NCBI RefSeq assembly: GCF_050434145.1
Contig: NZ_JBNPVX010000010.1
Span: 3,223 to 67,222, forward strand
Source of the DNA: JAISST01 sp050434145
GTDB taxonomy: Bacteria > Fusobacteriota > Fusobacteriia > Fusobacteriales > Fusobacteriaceae
Direction of reading: 5' to 3'
Length of the DNA: 64,000 bases
Part shown: in pieces, positions 17,432-25,766 of the stretch
How positions within the stretch are numbered: the first letter of the stretch is position 1
Layout of the letters: each line of letters begins with the position of its first letter
The notes under the pieces: model-generated
The model's input: only the letters and a program-made list of their open reading frames with translations
Told to the model about the DNA's origin: nothing
The model's database searches: none
Position numbers and translations under genes: made by a program

Positions 17432-18202
17432 TTAGAAAACTGGTATATATGCACCTTTAAATTTTTCTATAATAAACTCTTTTACTTTTTCAGTCTGAAA
17501 ATGTTTCACTATCTTTTGAATATCTTCTCTATTTTCATCACCCTTTCTTACTACAAAGACATTAACATAAGGAGACTCTTTATCTTCTATAATAAGATTA
17601 TCATCTATAGGTGAAAAACCAGCATCTACAGCATAATTTCCATTTATTACAGCAGCATCAAGGTCATCTATAGTACGGGGTAATTGGGCAGCTTCTAGTT
17701 CATTGAATTTGAAGTTTTTTGGATTTTCTATAATATCAATTGGTGTGCAAAGTAAGTTTGTAGGATCTTTTAATTTTATTAATCCCTTGTTATGAAATAA
17801 AATAAGTGCTCTTCCTTCATTAGTAGGATCATTAGGTATTGCAATTGTAGCATTATTTGGTATTTCATCTATAGATTTATATTTTTTAGAATATAATGCA
17901 ATTGGGGTAATAAAAGTAATTCCAACTGGAACTAATTCTAGATTTCTATCCTTTATAAAATTTTCTAGATATGGAATATGTTGAAATGCATTCACATCAA
18001 TAGAACCATCAGCTAAAGCAAGGTTTGGAGTGACATAATCACTCATTTCTATAACTTCCACATCCAATCCATCATTTTTCAAATCTTCTTTAATAAATTC
18101 TATTATTTCTGGTACTGGAATAGGCGTAGTACCAAGTTTTACCTTTTGGCAGAATAAAAAACTTGATATTGTTAATGTTAATATAAATAAGACTTTTTTC
18201 AT
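17432..18202 (-). CDS. metQ: Methionine ABC transporter substrate-binding protein, copy 2
   Basis: 256 residues with an N-terminal signal segment ending near Cys18 (SFLFCQK), possibly a lipoprotein although the -1 Phe is unusual. The mature part begins VKLGTTPIPVPEIIEFIK and shows DYVTPNLALADGSIDVNAFQHIPYL and IPNDPTNEGRALILFH, hallmarks of the NLPA/MetQ family. It closely resembles the neighbouring copy at 18337, so it arose by tandem duplication. It is the last gene of the SAM-riboswitch operon. A copy of the dispersed repeat separates the two metQ genes. Confidence 0.88.
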   Translation of the reverse strand: MKKVLFILTLTISSFLFCQKVKLGTTPIPVPEIIEFIKEDLKNDGLDVEVIEMSDYVTPNLALADGSIDVNAFQHIPYLENFIKDRNLELVPVGITFITPIALYSKKYKSIDEIPNNATIAIPNDPTNEGRALILFHNKGLIKLKDPTNLLCTPIDIIENPKNFKFNELEAAQLPRTIDDLDAAVINGNYAVDAGFSPIDDNLIIEDKESPYVNVFVVRKGDENREDIQKIVKHFQTEKVKEFIIEKFKGAYIPVF

Positions 18203-18224
18203 AAAACCTCCTTAAATGCATAAA

Positions 18225-18312
18225 AAGCTTAATTTGTTAGTAAATTATTTTTTATTTGTAAAATTCAAGCTTCTGCTATTTTCTTAATTTTTCTTTTCCT
18301 AACAGCCCACTA
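18225..18312. repeat. Dispersed intergenic repeat, copy C
   Basis: AAGCTTAATTTGTTAGTAAA followed by TTATTTTTTATTTGTAAAAT, an AGCTTCTGC core and a T-rich tract ending CTAACAGCC aligns with copies A and B. It fills the gap between the two metQ genes, 23 nt upstream of the second metQ start, and lacks the right-hand TTTGCAACTG part. Confidence 0.5.
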
Positions 18313-18336
18313 AAAATAAAAATCTTTTAGTATTTT

Positions 18337-19110
18337 TTAGAATGCAGGAACAACCCCACCTTTATACTTTTCTTTGATAAAGTTTTTAATTTTTTCACTG
18401 TGTAAAGCTTTTATTAGCTTTTGAATATCTTCCTTATTCTCATCCCCAGTTCTTACTGTAATAATATTTACATAAGGAGATTCTTTATCTTCCAATAACA
18501 AAGCATCTTCCAAAGGATTTAGATTTGCATCAAGAGCATAATTACCATTGATTATAGCAGCATCAACATCAGTTAAGGATCTTGGTAATTGAGCAGCTTC
18601 TAAAGGTTGAAACTTAAAGTTTTTTGGATTTTCAATTACATCCAATTCTGTTGCACTAAGATTTGTTGGATCTTTAAGTTTTATAATATTATTGTTATGC
18701 AGCAATATCAAAGCTCTTCCACCATTTGTAGCATCATTGGGAATAGCAATAGTAGCTTTTTCTGGCAATTCTTCCAGTTTTTTATGTTTAGCAGAGTATA
18801 CCCCAAGAGGCTCTACATGAATTTTACCAGCAGAAGCTAATTTTAAATTTCTTTCTTCTGCAAATTGCACCATATAAGGAACATGTTGAAAAAAATTGGC
18901 ATCAAGTTCACCATCAGAGAGAGCAATATTTGGTGTGACATAATCAGTAAATTCTATAATTTTTAATTCTACTCCATCAGCTTTTAGGTCATCCTTTATT
19001 AATTCTAACAATTCTGAATGTGGTACAGGTGTCGCACCTATTTTTAAAATTCCAGCAGATGCTGAAAGTGATAATACTACTGATACTATTGCAATTAATA
19101 ATTTTTTCAT
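18337..19110 (-). CDS. metQ: Methionine ABC transporter substrate-binding protein, copy 1
   Basis: 257 residues from ATG 19110, preceded by GGAGG; a longer frame to 19143 has no site. A classical signal peptide ending near LSASAG is present without a lipobox cysteine. ILKIGATPVPHSELLELIK, DYVTPNIALSDGELDANFFQHVPYM and AIPNDATNGGRALILLHNN are family hallmarks. It captures methionine outside the membrane and delivers it to MetNI. It follows metI by 58 bp. Confidence 0.9.
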   Translation of the reverse strand: MKKLLIAIVSVVLSLSASAGILKIGATPVPHSELLELIKDDLKADGVELKIIEFTDYVTPNIALSDGELDANFFQHVPYMVQFAEERNLKLASAGKIHVEPLGVYSAKHKKLEELPEKATIAIPNDATNGGRALILLHNNNIIKLKDPTNLSATELDVIENPKNFKFQPLEAAQLPRSLTDVDAAIINGNYALDANLNPLEDALLLEDKESPYVNIITVRTGDENKEDIQKLIKALHSEKIKNFIKEKYKGGVVPAF

Positions 19111-19168
19111 TTTTACTACCTCCAACGACTTTTTACTATACAAAATTAATTTTATGCAGAAATTTTCA

Positions 19169-19828
19169 TTATCTATTTTTCTTTGATGCTCTTACAAGGA
19201 TATTTCCTAACATTTGTATCCCCTGTACTAAAAGTACAATTACCACCACAGCAGCCAATCTTACATCTGGCATGTTTCTTTGATAACCATAACGAATAGC
19301 CAAATCCCCAAGTCCGCCAGCACCTATTACACCAGCTATTGCAGAAAAACCAATCAAGCTTATTATTGTCATGATTATACCATGTATGATCTGTGGCATA
19401 GCTTCTGGAATCATTACCTTTTTAACAATAGACCAGTTACTAGCTCCCATACTTTCACTTGCTTCAATGAGACCTTTGTCCACTTCTCCTAATGCACCTT
19501 CTATGAGCCTTGCTACAAATGGTGCTGCTGATAACGATAATGGAACAATTGCAGCAGTATTTCCAATAGTAGTACCTACGATTTTTTTAGTAATAGGCAT
19601 TAGATACACCATTAAGATAACAAATGGAATAGATCTAAAAACATTTACAAAAATTCCAAGTATTTTGTTTAAGGTTGGCATTTCAGAAATTCCATCCTTT
19701 TTTGTGGTTACTAATAATATCCCAATAGGAAATCCTATAATGGTAGCAAATATAGTAGAGAAAAATACCATAAAAAGTGTTTGTCCCAAAGATATTTTAG
19801 TAAGATCTAATATTTTACTCAATTCCAT
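19169..19828 (-). CDS. metI: Methionine ABC transporter permease
   Basis: 219 residues, about five to six transmembrane helices. It has the ABC permease coupling (EAA) loop ALGEVDKGLIEASESMGASN and the MetI-typical segment VIGAGGLGDLAIRYGYQR. It forms the membrane channel with MetN. The ATG at 19828 lies inside metN (14-bp overlap), indicating translational coupling. Confidence 0.94.
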   Translation of the reverse strand: MELSKILDLTKISLGQTLFMVFFSTIFATIIGFPIGILLVTTKKDGISEMPTLNKILGIFVNVFRSIPFVILMVYLMPITKKIVGTTIGNTAAIVPLSLSAAPFVARLIEGALGEVDKGLIEASESMGASNWSIVKKVMIPEAMPQIIHGIIMTIISLIGFSAIAGVIGAGGLGDLAIRYGYQRNMPDVRLAAVVVIVLLVQGIQMLGNILVRASKKNR

Positions 19829-20825
19829 TATATATCACCTCTGTAAATACTCCTTCTTCATTAAACCACTTTAATGTTTTATTTTGTTGCTCAAGTTCTC
19901 CATTAAGTTCTACAATTAAGTGACCTACATTCATTGTAGCAAGATTTTCAATAGTACCACCTATAATATTCATATCTATATTGAAAGTTCTTGCAGCTTT
20001 TGTAATAATGGGATCACCAACATTTGGTCCTAAGAAATTGAGCTTAGCTATAATTCTATTTTTGTGCTTAATGAATTCAACTTTTTCTTGAGAGGAATTA
20101 GGTAAATGTGCAATCAATTCTTTAGTAATTTCTTCTTTTGGACTTGAAAATATATGATGTACACCGCCATTTTCCACTATCTGTCCATTAGACATTACAG
20201 CTACTTTATTACAAGTGTCTCTGATGACTTCCATTTGATGAGTAATCATAAGAACAGTAAGTCCTAGTTTCTTCTGAATGTCCTTTATTAAGTCAAGTAT
20301 AGATTTTGTAGTCTTAGGATCTAGTGCAGAAGTAGCCTCATCAGATAATAATATGTCAGGATGATTTGCCAGAGCTCTTGCAATAGCAACTCTTTGCTTC
20401 TGACCACCACTTAGTTGACTAGGATAAGATTTTGCTTTATCACTTAATTCAACTAATTCTAATAATTCACCAACTCTTATTTTTATATCGCTTTTTTTAT
20501 AATTGGCAATTTCCAGAGCAAATGCTACATTATCTTCGACATTTCGAGAAGATAATAAATTAAAATGCTGAAAAATCATTCCAATTTTTTTTCTTTTATT
20601 TAAAAGCTCACTTTTGGTGATACCTGTTATATTTAAATTATTAATTATGATATTTCCACTAGTAGGTTCTTCTAGTCTATTCACCATTCTTATTAAAGAT
20701 GACTTTCCAGCACCACTTAATCCTATTATTCCATATATATCACCCTTCTTTACTTCAAGGTTAACATTTTTTACAGCATGAAATCCATTTGGATATATTT
20801 TATTAAGTTTTTCAAGTTTTATCAT
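19815..20825 (-). CDS. metN: Methionine ABC transporter ATPase
   Basis: 336 residues. ATG codons at 20828 and 20825 are both possible; the GTGGGG site sits 4 or 7 nt away, favouring 20825. It has Walker A GLSGAGKSS, the Q-loop MIFQHFNLL, signature LSGGQKQRVAIARAL, Walker B ILLSDEATSALD and the H-loop ITHQME. The C-terminal ~90 residues form the NIL/ACT-like methionine-sensing domain that shuts transport when methionine is plentiful. It is the first gene behind the SAM-I riboswitch. Confidence 0.95.
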   Translation of the reverse strand: MIKLEKLNKIYPNGFHAVKNVNLEVKKGDIYGIIGLSGAGKSSLIRMVNRLEEPTSGNIIINNLNITGITKSELLNKRKKIGMIFQHFNLLSSRNVEDNVAFALEIANYKKSDIKIRVGELLELVELSDKAKSYPSQLSGGQKQRVAIARALANHPDILLSDEATSALDPKTTKSILDLIKDIQKKLGLTVLMITHQMEVIRDTCNKVAVMSNGQIVENGGVHHIFSSPKEEITKELIAHLPNSSQEKVEFIKHKNRIIAKLNFLGPNVGDPIITKAARTFNIDMNIIGGTIENLATMNVGHLIVELNGELEQQNKTLKWFNEEGVFTEVIYNGIE

Positions 20826-20883
20826 CATATAACCCCACAATTCATTTATTTATAAAAAGCATTATTAACTATTTAGATTATTG

Positions 20884-20896
20884 GCCGCAAAGCGGC
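20884..20896 (-). other. GC hairpin in the metN leader
   Basis: GCCGC-AAA-GCGGC is a perfect 5-bp hairpin in an AT-rich leader, between the riboswitch terminator and the metN start (about 60 nt upstream). No T-run follows on the minus strand. It may stabilise the mRNA end or be a fragment of a dispersed repeat. Confidence 0.5.
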
Positions 20897-20990
20897 ATAC
20901 TAAAAATCACATTTTTCTTATTAGTGGTATTATATATATTCATTTTATTTTACAATCTCCTTTTATGTTTATTTTTATGGAAATAAAAAA

Positions 20991-21016
20991 TCTCTATACT
21001 TTTAGATGTATAGAGA
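20991..21016 (-). terminator. Riboswitch-controlled terminator before metN
   Basis: TCTCTATAC (20991-20999) pairs with GTATAGAGA (21008-21016); on the minus strand it is followed by TTTTTTATTT. It lies downstream of the SAM-I aptamer. Confidence 0.9.
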
Positions 21017-21037
21017 TAAAAAAATTATGACTTTTCT

Positions 21038-21127
21038 CTAGTCCATCTTTCTGGAGTTAGCACCACACTCTAAAAGCAGGTTGCTGAAACATCATTGGGC
21101 CAGTCCCTCAGTTTCTCTGGATGGTTT
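21038..21127 (-). promoter_or_regulatory. SAM-I riboswitch (S box) of the met transporter operon
   Basis: Minus strand: CCAGAGAAACTGAGGGACTG, GCCC-ATGATG, TCAGCAACCTGC, GTGTGGTGCTAACTCC, then an AAGATGGAC closing strand. These are the conserved S-box blocks. With the following terminator it should switch metNIQ off when S-adenosylmethionine is high. The AT-rich stretch from 21128 to 21310 has no gene. Confidence 0.95.
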
Positions 21128-21313
21128 GTAATTAAAAATTATAATATACTTTTTTGTATAATTTGTCAATAGAAAATTTTTATAAAAATTATGAAAATAA
21201 TTTTTTTCTTAGAGATTTAGTAATATATCATAATAAATTATTTTAAAAAACTAATAATATAAAAGATTCTATTGCAAATTTTCTAAATTAGAATAAATTT
21301 ATAAAAGAATAAC

Positions 21314-21342
21314 TTGAAAAAAAAGTAATTATTTTATATAAT
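21314..21342 (+). promoter_or_regulatory. Candidate sigma-70 promoter of fprA
   Basis: TTGAAA (21314-21319) and TATAAT (21337-21342) are separated by exactly 17 bp and lie 35 bp upstream of the fprA start, which has its own AAAGGAG site. Confidence 0.6.
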
Positions 21343-21376
21343 TGTGTGATATGAATTATTCAAAGGAGAAATAAAA

Positions 21377-22576
21377 ATGGTGAACTCAGTGAATATTTCT
21401 AAAAATATTAGTTGGATAGGTGTTAATGATCAGATTACAGAAAGATTTGAAAATTACATTCCTATTCCCAATGGAGTTACATACAATTCTTTTCTTATAG
21501 AAGATGAAAAGATTTGCATAATTGATGGTGTTCATTGCAATGCCTTAGATTTATATTTAGAAAAAATAACTTCTATTATTGGAAATAAAAAAATAGATTA
21601 TATTGTAATCAATCATGTGGAACCTGATCATTCCAGTGCTCTAAAAGGATTAGTGAAGACATATCCTGATATAAAAATAATAGGAAATGCTAAGACTTTA
21701 TCTATGCTTAATGCATTTGATTATAAAATTTCGATGAAAAATTTTATTTCTATGAAAGAAGGAGAGGAATTAGACCTAGGAACTCATAAACTTACTTTTG
21801 CTATGATGCCAATGGTACATTGGCCAGAATCAATGGTTACTTATGATAAAACTTCTAAAATTCTTTTTTCCAATGATGCTTTTGGAGGATTTGGTACATT
21901 AAATGGTGGTATATTTGATGATGAAATAGATTTTAATAACTATGAAATAGATTTGAGAAAATATTATTCTAATATTGTTGGCAAATATGGATCACAAGTT
22001 TTAAATATTTTGAAGAAAACTGAAAATCTTGATATTAAGCAAATTTGTCCATCTCATGGGATTCTATGGCGAAAAGATATTAAAAAAATAGTATCTTTAT
22101 ATAAAAAATGGGCATCATTTGAAGCAGAATCTAATGGAGTAGTAATTATATATGGAAGTATGTATGGAAATACTGCTAAGATGGCTGATATTTTGGGAAG
22201 AGAACTATCAAATAATGGAATAACAGAAGTTAAAATTTATGATGCTTCAAAGACTGATACCACGGATCTTGTTAGTGAAATATGGAAATACAAAGGACTA
22301 TTAATTGGATCTTGTGCCCATAATATGTCTGTGTATCCCAAAATTGAACCACTTTTGCATAAACTTCTTAATTATGGATTAAAAAATAGATATTTAGGGA
22401 TTTTTGGTACTATGATGTGGAGTGGTGGTGGAGTAAAAGGAATCAGAGAATTTGCAAATAAATTATCAGGGTTAGAAGTAATTTGTGATGATATAGAAGT
22501 AAAAGGAACACCTAAAGAAGAAGATTTTGAAAAATTAGCTCTAATGGCTAAGTCCATGGCTGATAAATTGAAATAG
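21377..22576 (+). CDS. fprA: A-type flavoprotein, FprA / rubredoxin:oxygen oxidoreductase type
   Basis: 399 residues. The N-terminal metallo-beta-lactamase-like diiron domain has HVEPDH (His80, Glu82, Asp84, His85), His148 in MVHWPE, Asp167 and a later PSHG histidine. From about residue 252 a flavodoxin domain begins with IYGSMYGNTAKMAD, followed by GLLIGSCAHNMS. Such proteins reduce oxygen to water or nitric oxide to nitrous oxide, protecting anaerobes. There is no fused rubredoxin, so an external electron donor is needed. The tRNA-Arg gene follows after 12 bp. Confidence 0.92.
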   Translation: MVNSVNISKNISWIGVNDQITERFENYIPIPNGVTYNSFLIEDEKICIIDGVHCNALDLYLEKITSIIGNKKIDYIVINHVEPDHSSALKGLVKTYPDIKIIGNAKTLSMLNAFDYKISMKNFISMKEGEELDLGTHKLTFAMMPMVHWPESMVTYDKTSKILFSNDAFGGFGTLNGGIFDDEIDFNNYEIDLRKYYSNIVGKYGSQVLNILKKTENLDIKQICPSHGILWRKDIKKIVSLYKKWASFEAESNGVVIIYGSMYGNTAKMADILGRELSNNGITEVKIYDASKTDTTDLVSEIWKYKGLLIGSCAHNMSVYPKIEPLLHKLLNYGLKNRYLGIFGTMMWSGGGVKGIREFANKLSGLEVICDDIEVKGTPKEEDFEKLALMAKSMADKLK

Positions 22577-22588
22577 CTAGATACATGC

Positions 22589-22665
22589 GCTTCCTTGGCT
22601 CAATTGGATAGAGCATCTGACTTCGGATCAGAGGGTTGTGGGTTCGAATCCTGCAGGGAGCGCCA
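22589..22665 (+). tRNA. tRNA-Arg (anticodon TCG)
   Basis: 77 nt fold as a full cloverleaf. The acceptor GCTTCCT pairs with AGGGAGC, the D arm is GCTC-AATTGGATA-GAGC, the anticodon arm TCTGA-CTTCGGA-TCAGA gives TCG, and the T arm has GGTTCGAATCC. Discriminator G and the encoded CCA end at 22665. It reads CGN codons. Confidence 0.96.
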
Positions 22666-22707
22666 AATATAGATAAAATTTAAGTTTGAATAGATACGTC
22701 ACGAGAC

Positions 22708-22730
22708 GCTCTCATTTTGAGAGCATTTTT
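22708..22730 (+). terminator. Terminator after fprA and tRNA-Arg
   Basis: GCTCTCA (22708-22714) pairs with TGAGAGC (22718-22724), followed by ATTTTTTATT. Confidence 0.88.
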
Positions 22731-22872
22731 TATTACTAAAAAAATGTGTAAAATTTATTTCTCAGTATTAACTTAATAAGCGTATGATATTGAGAAGTAA
22801 AAATATAATTAGAGATAATAAAAGATAACAAAAGGATACTGATAAATGAAATATTTGCTTTTCACCACCAAC

Positions 22873-23223
22873 TTAAAATATCCAGCTATTAAGATAGGCA
22901 AAAAGAAACCAGCATATTCCAAAAATTAAAGCAATAATATTTTTAGTATAGTGGTTTCTTTTAGTCAAATAACATATGATAGGAACACCACTTAGGCAAT
23001 ATACATCAATAAAACTTCCAACAGAAAATAGTGGAACATCAGGGCCAGATGTATTCATAATTTCTGATTCTACATATTTATCATGGATTTTAATTTTTAC
23101 AGTATAGCCCCTATGAAAGTCATAATTTGTGACTTCAGCTTTGTATAATTGAGAAAAATGTCGCCAAGTTTTCCAAGCCAATGAAAAAAAAGTACAAACA
23201 ATAAAAATTGCAGAGGAAATCAT
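22873..23223 (-). CDS. Small two-helix membrane protein, DUF3592-like
   Basis: 116 residues. One hydrophobic helix at each end (about 3-20 and 93-115) brackets a beta-rich loop containing YTVKIKIHDKYVES and VPLFSVGSFIDVYCLSG. This layout is that of DUF3592-type proteins. The upstream ribosome binding site (GGATGTGA) is weak. It is isolated: no gene within 180 bp on its strand. Function unknown. Confidence 0.55.
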   Translation of the reverse strand: MISSAIFIVCTFFSLAWKTWRHFSQLYKAEVTNYDFHRGYTVKIKIHDKYVESEIMNTSGPDVPLFSVGSFIDVYCLSGVPIICYLTKRNHYTKNIIALIFGICWFLFAYLNSWIF

Positions 23224-23330
23224 AGAATATCACATCCAGTTTTATCTTTATTTATATAGAGATTATACAATAATTTTGTTTAGAATAAAAGAAAAATCGA
23301 ATAATGAGTTAATAAAGTGATTATGAAAAA

Positions 23331-23353
23331 AGTTGAGAGATATTCTCTCAACT
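23331..23353 (-). terminator. Terminator of yeiH
   Basis: AGTTGAGAGA (23331-23340) pairs perfectly with TCTCTCAACT (23344-23353) and on the minus strand is followed by TTTTTT. Confidence 0.88.
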
Positions 23354-23412
23354 AAAACTTTTTTATTGTTATGCTGTTAATATAAAGCATAGAGGTTAAT
23401 AATCAAATCTGT

Positions 23413-24471
23413 CTACAGTTGTCCTAAAGCATATTGTACACCAAAAGAAACTACTACAACTAATGCTGATATTATGAAACCATGAATCATAGGTTTTAAA
23501 CCGCTTTTGTATAACTTTTTAAAATCAGATTTAAGTCCGATAGCTCCTAAGGCCATAACCATTGCAAATTTACTTATTTTAGAAATGATAGAAGCTAAAT
23601 TATGGATATTTTCACTATTTATGAAAGAGACAATCTCATGTGCAGATAAAGATTCCAAAATACTTTTTAAAAAAACCATTCCAATAAACATCAATATGAA
23701 CCAAGGGAAAATCTTTGTGATAGGGACTTTTTTTCTTTCTACAGCAACTCCTGTTTCTTTTACTTTTATCAGTTGGTTAATGTAAGCAAATATTAGCACA
23801 ATTGGGACAATAGAGAGAGTTCTAGTTAATTTAACAATAGTTGAGTATTGCCCAGCAGCATCAGAAAACGCATATCCAGCAGCAACTACAGAAGAAGTAT
23901 CATTCACAGCTGTTCCTGTCCACAATCCAAATCCCATATCACTCATTCCGAAGAATCTTCCCATTATAGGAAATAGTATTACCATAACAATGTCAAAGAT
24001 AAAAGTAGCTGATATTGCATAGGCTATGTCAATATCTTCTGCTTCTATAGTGGGTGCTATTGCAGCTATGGCAGAACCACCACAAATTCCTGTTCCTGCT
24101 GCAATTAGATTTGATAACTTCCAATTCATGTTGAAAAATCTCCCAAAAATATATCCTCCACCAAAAGCAGTAATAAGTGTAAAAGTCATCACTATTAGAG
24201 AGTATTTACCTACTTGTAATACTTGAGAAAAACTTAGTGTTATTCCCATCAAAATAATTGAAATTCTTAACACTTTTTTTGAAACAAAATTTATCCCATC
24301 TGATGTCCAACTATGTTTGTTTACCAAAGGAAATAATCCCATTCCTATGAGCATAGCGAAAACCCCAGCAGAAATTAAATGCATTGGAATAAAATCACTT
24401 ACGATATTAGATATTATTGCAAGTATTATAGTGATTAATATTCCACCTAAAAGTTTTGTACTTTTCTTCAT
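23413..24471 (-). CDS. yeiH: YeiH-family putative sulfate exporter (UPF0324)
   Basis: 352 residues, about ten transmembrane helices. Typical family segments are AGTGICGGSAIAAIAPTIEA, FPIMGRFFGMSDMGFGLWTG and TAVNDTSSVVAAGYAFS. Members are predicted inner-membrane exporters, possibly of sulfate or sulfite or sulfonate-like anions; transport has rarely been shown. It is divergent from a LysR gene, the same arrangement as yeiH/yeiE in enterics, which suggests that LysR controls it. Confidence 0.85.
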   Translation of the reverse strand: MKKSTKLLGGILITIILAIISNIVSDFIPMHLISAGVFAMLIGMGLFPLVNKHSWTSDGINFVSKKVLRISIILMGITLSFSQVLQVGKYSLIVMTFTLITAFGGGYIFGRFFNMNWKLSNLIAAGTGICGGSAIAAIAPTIEAEDIDIAYAISATFIFDIVMVILFPIMGRFFGMSDMGFGLWTGTAVNDTSSVVAAGYAFSDAAGQYSTIVKLTRTLSIVPIVLIFAYINQLIKVKETGVAVERKKVPITKIFPWFILMFIGMVFLKSILESLSAHEIVSFINSENIHNLASIISKISKFAMVMALGAIGLKSDFKKLYKSGLKPMIHGFIISALVVVVSFGVQYALGQL

Positions 24472-24560
24472 TTTTTCCTCCGAATTCTAAATCAATTCTT
24501 AAATATCTTTAATTTTACAAATTGATTTTAACATAAAATGATGATAAAATAAAATTATAA

Positions 24561-24583
24561 ATAATTATAGTTGCATAAATTAT
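24561..24583. promoter_or_regulatory. Candidate LysR-type operator between yeiH and lysR gene
   Basis: ATAATT (24561-24566) and AATTAT (24578-24583) are perfect inverted arms separated by 11 bp, containing the T-N11-A core of LysR sites, in the middle of the divergent intergenic region. High AT content makes chance matches likely. Confidence 0.35.
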
Positions 24584-24685
24584 TCTTATGATTATTTTAT
24601 TGAAATTTTGGATTGATAATAACAATACATAGAGTTTCAATCTAATGTTATTTTAATTAGGAATTTTTATTTAAAAGGAGATTAC

Positions 24686-25555
24686 ATGTTAGACAACAGA
24701 ATTCACACTTTCATCACTTTATGTGAAACAATGAATTTTACAAAAACGGCTTCTATTTTATCTATTACGCAACCTGCAGTAAGTCAGCATATAAAATATC
24801 TAGAAAATAAATATGGGTGTCAATTATTTTATCATGTAGGTAAAAAGCTTTTAATCACAGAGAAAGGTATGATTCTTAAAGAATATGCCTTGTCTATGAT
24901 TTATAATAATAATAAAATTTTTCAATTTATGAATTTGAAAGAAGATGTAAATAGAATCTTAAGAATTGGCGCAACTAAGACTATAGGAGAGTACACAATT
25001 GTTTCTAAGATAAAAAATTATTTAAACAAATATATTAATAATGATATTTCTTTGATTATAGATAACACTTCTAGTCTTTTGAATATGCTTGATAATGGTG
25101 AATTGGACTTTGCACTCATAGAAGGTTATTTCAATAAATCTAAATATGATTATAAAGTATATAAAACTGATGAATTTATTGGAATTTGTAGCAGTAATCA
25201 TAGATTGGGATATAAAACTATACCTATAGAAGAATTACAAACCGAAAGATTAATAATTAGAGAAAAAGGTTCCGGATCTAGAGCCATATTAGAGCAAATT
25301 TTGTCAGAATATAATTATGATCTTGGTTTATTTTCCAATGTCAGTGAAATCAATTCTAATGGTGTAATCAAAGAAATTGTTGCATCTGGATTAGGGATAT
25401 CTTTTATATACAAGTCAGGAGTAAAAGATGAATTGAAAGCAAAAAAATTGAAAACATTTAATATTCATAGATCAATAGTTTTTCATGAATTTAGTTATGT
25501 ATATCTAAAAAATAATTTATTTGAAAGGGATTTCCAAGATTTTTTCAATATATAA
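24686..25555 (+). CDS. LysR-family transcriptional regulator
   Basis: 289 residues; ATG behind AAAGGAG. The N-terminal winged helix-turn-helix (about 1-60) shows NFTKTASILSITQPAVSQHIKYLE in segments typical of LysR proteins. The rest is the type 2 periplasmic-binding-like effector domain. Divergent orientation to yeiH and autoregulation of such pairs are common, so yeiH is the likely target; a CysL/YeiE-like role is inferred. It could also act on the TRAP operon that starts 210 bp downstream. Confidence 0.87.
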   Translation: MLDNRIHTFITLCETMNFTKTASILSITQPAVSQHIKYLENKYGCQLFYHVGKKLLITEKGMILKEYALSMIYNNNKIFQFMNLKEDVNRILRIGATKTIGEYTIVSKIKNYLNKYINNDISLIIDNTSSLLNMLDNGELDFALIEGYFNKSKYDYKVYKTDEFIGICSSNHRLGYKTIPIEELQTERLIIREKGSGSRAILEQILSEYNYDLGLFSNVSEINSNGVIKEIVASGLGISFIYKSGVKDELKAKKLKTFNIHRSIVFHEFSYVYLKNNLFERDFQDFFNI

Positions 25556-25636
25556 GTCCGAAATATATTACTAAATGTATTAATAATTTTTGAGTGATAA
25601 CAAGTTTTATTTTGTGCTAAAACAATATTTTACGTG

Positions 25637-25650
25637 TTGATATATATCAA
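25637..25650 (+). promoter_or_regulatory. CRP/FNR-type palindrome before TRAP operon
   Basis: TTGATATATATCAA is a perfect copy of the TTGAT-N4-ATCAA consensus, centred about 20 bp upstream of a good -35 box, as expected for an activator site. Confidence 0.5.
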
Positions 25651-25663
25651 AATAATTATTTTA

Positions 25664-25692
25664 TTGACAATCATTTATAAAAATGATATAAA
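25664..25692 (+). promoter_or_regulatory. Sigma-70 promoter of the dctPQM operon
   Basis: TTGACA (25664-25669) and TATAAA (25687-25692) are spaced by 17 bp, 75 bp before the dctP start. Confidence 0.7.
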
Positions 25693-25766
25693 AAATATAT
25701 ATAAATATGGAGTCTGTTCCACATTGTGGAACTAGAAATAGTCTACTATTTTTAGAGGAGGAGTAC

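Noticed and set aside
22854..22927. 27-codon frame opposite the end of the DUF3592-like gene
   Set aside because: It mostly lies antisense to a plausible gene and the product is not family-like.
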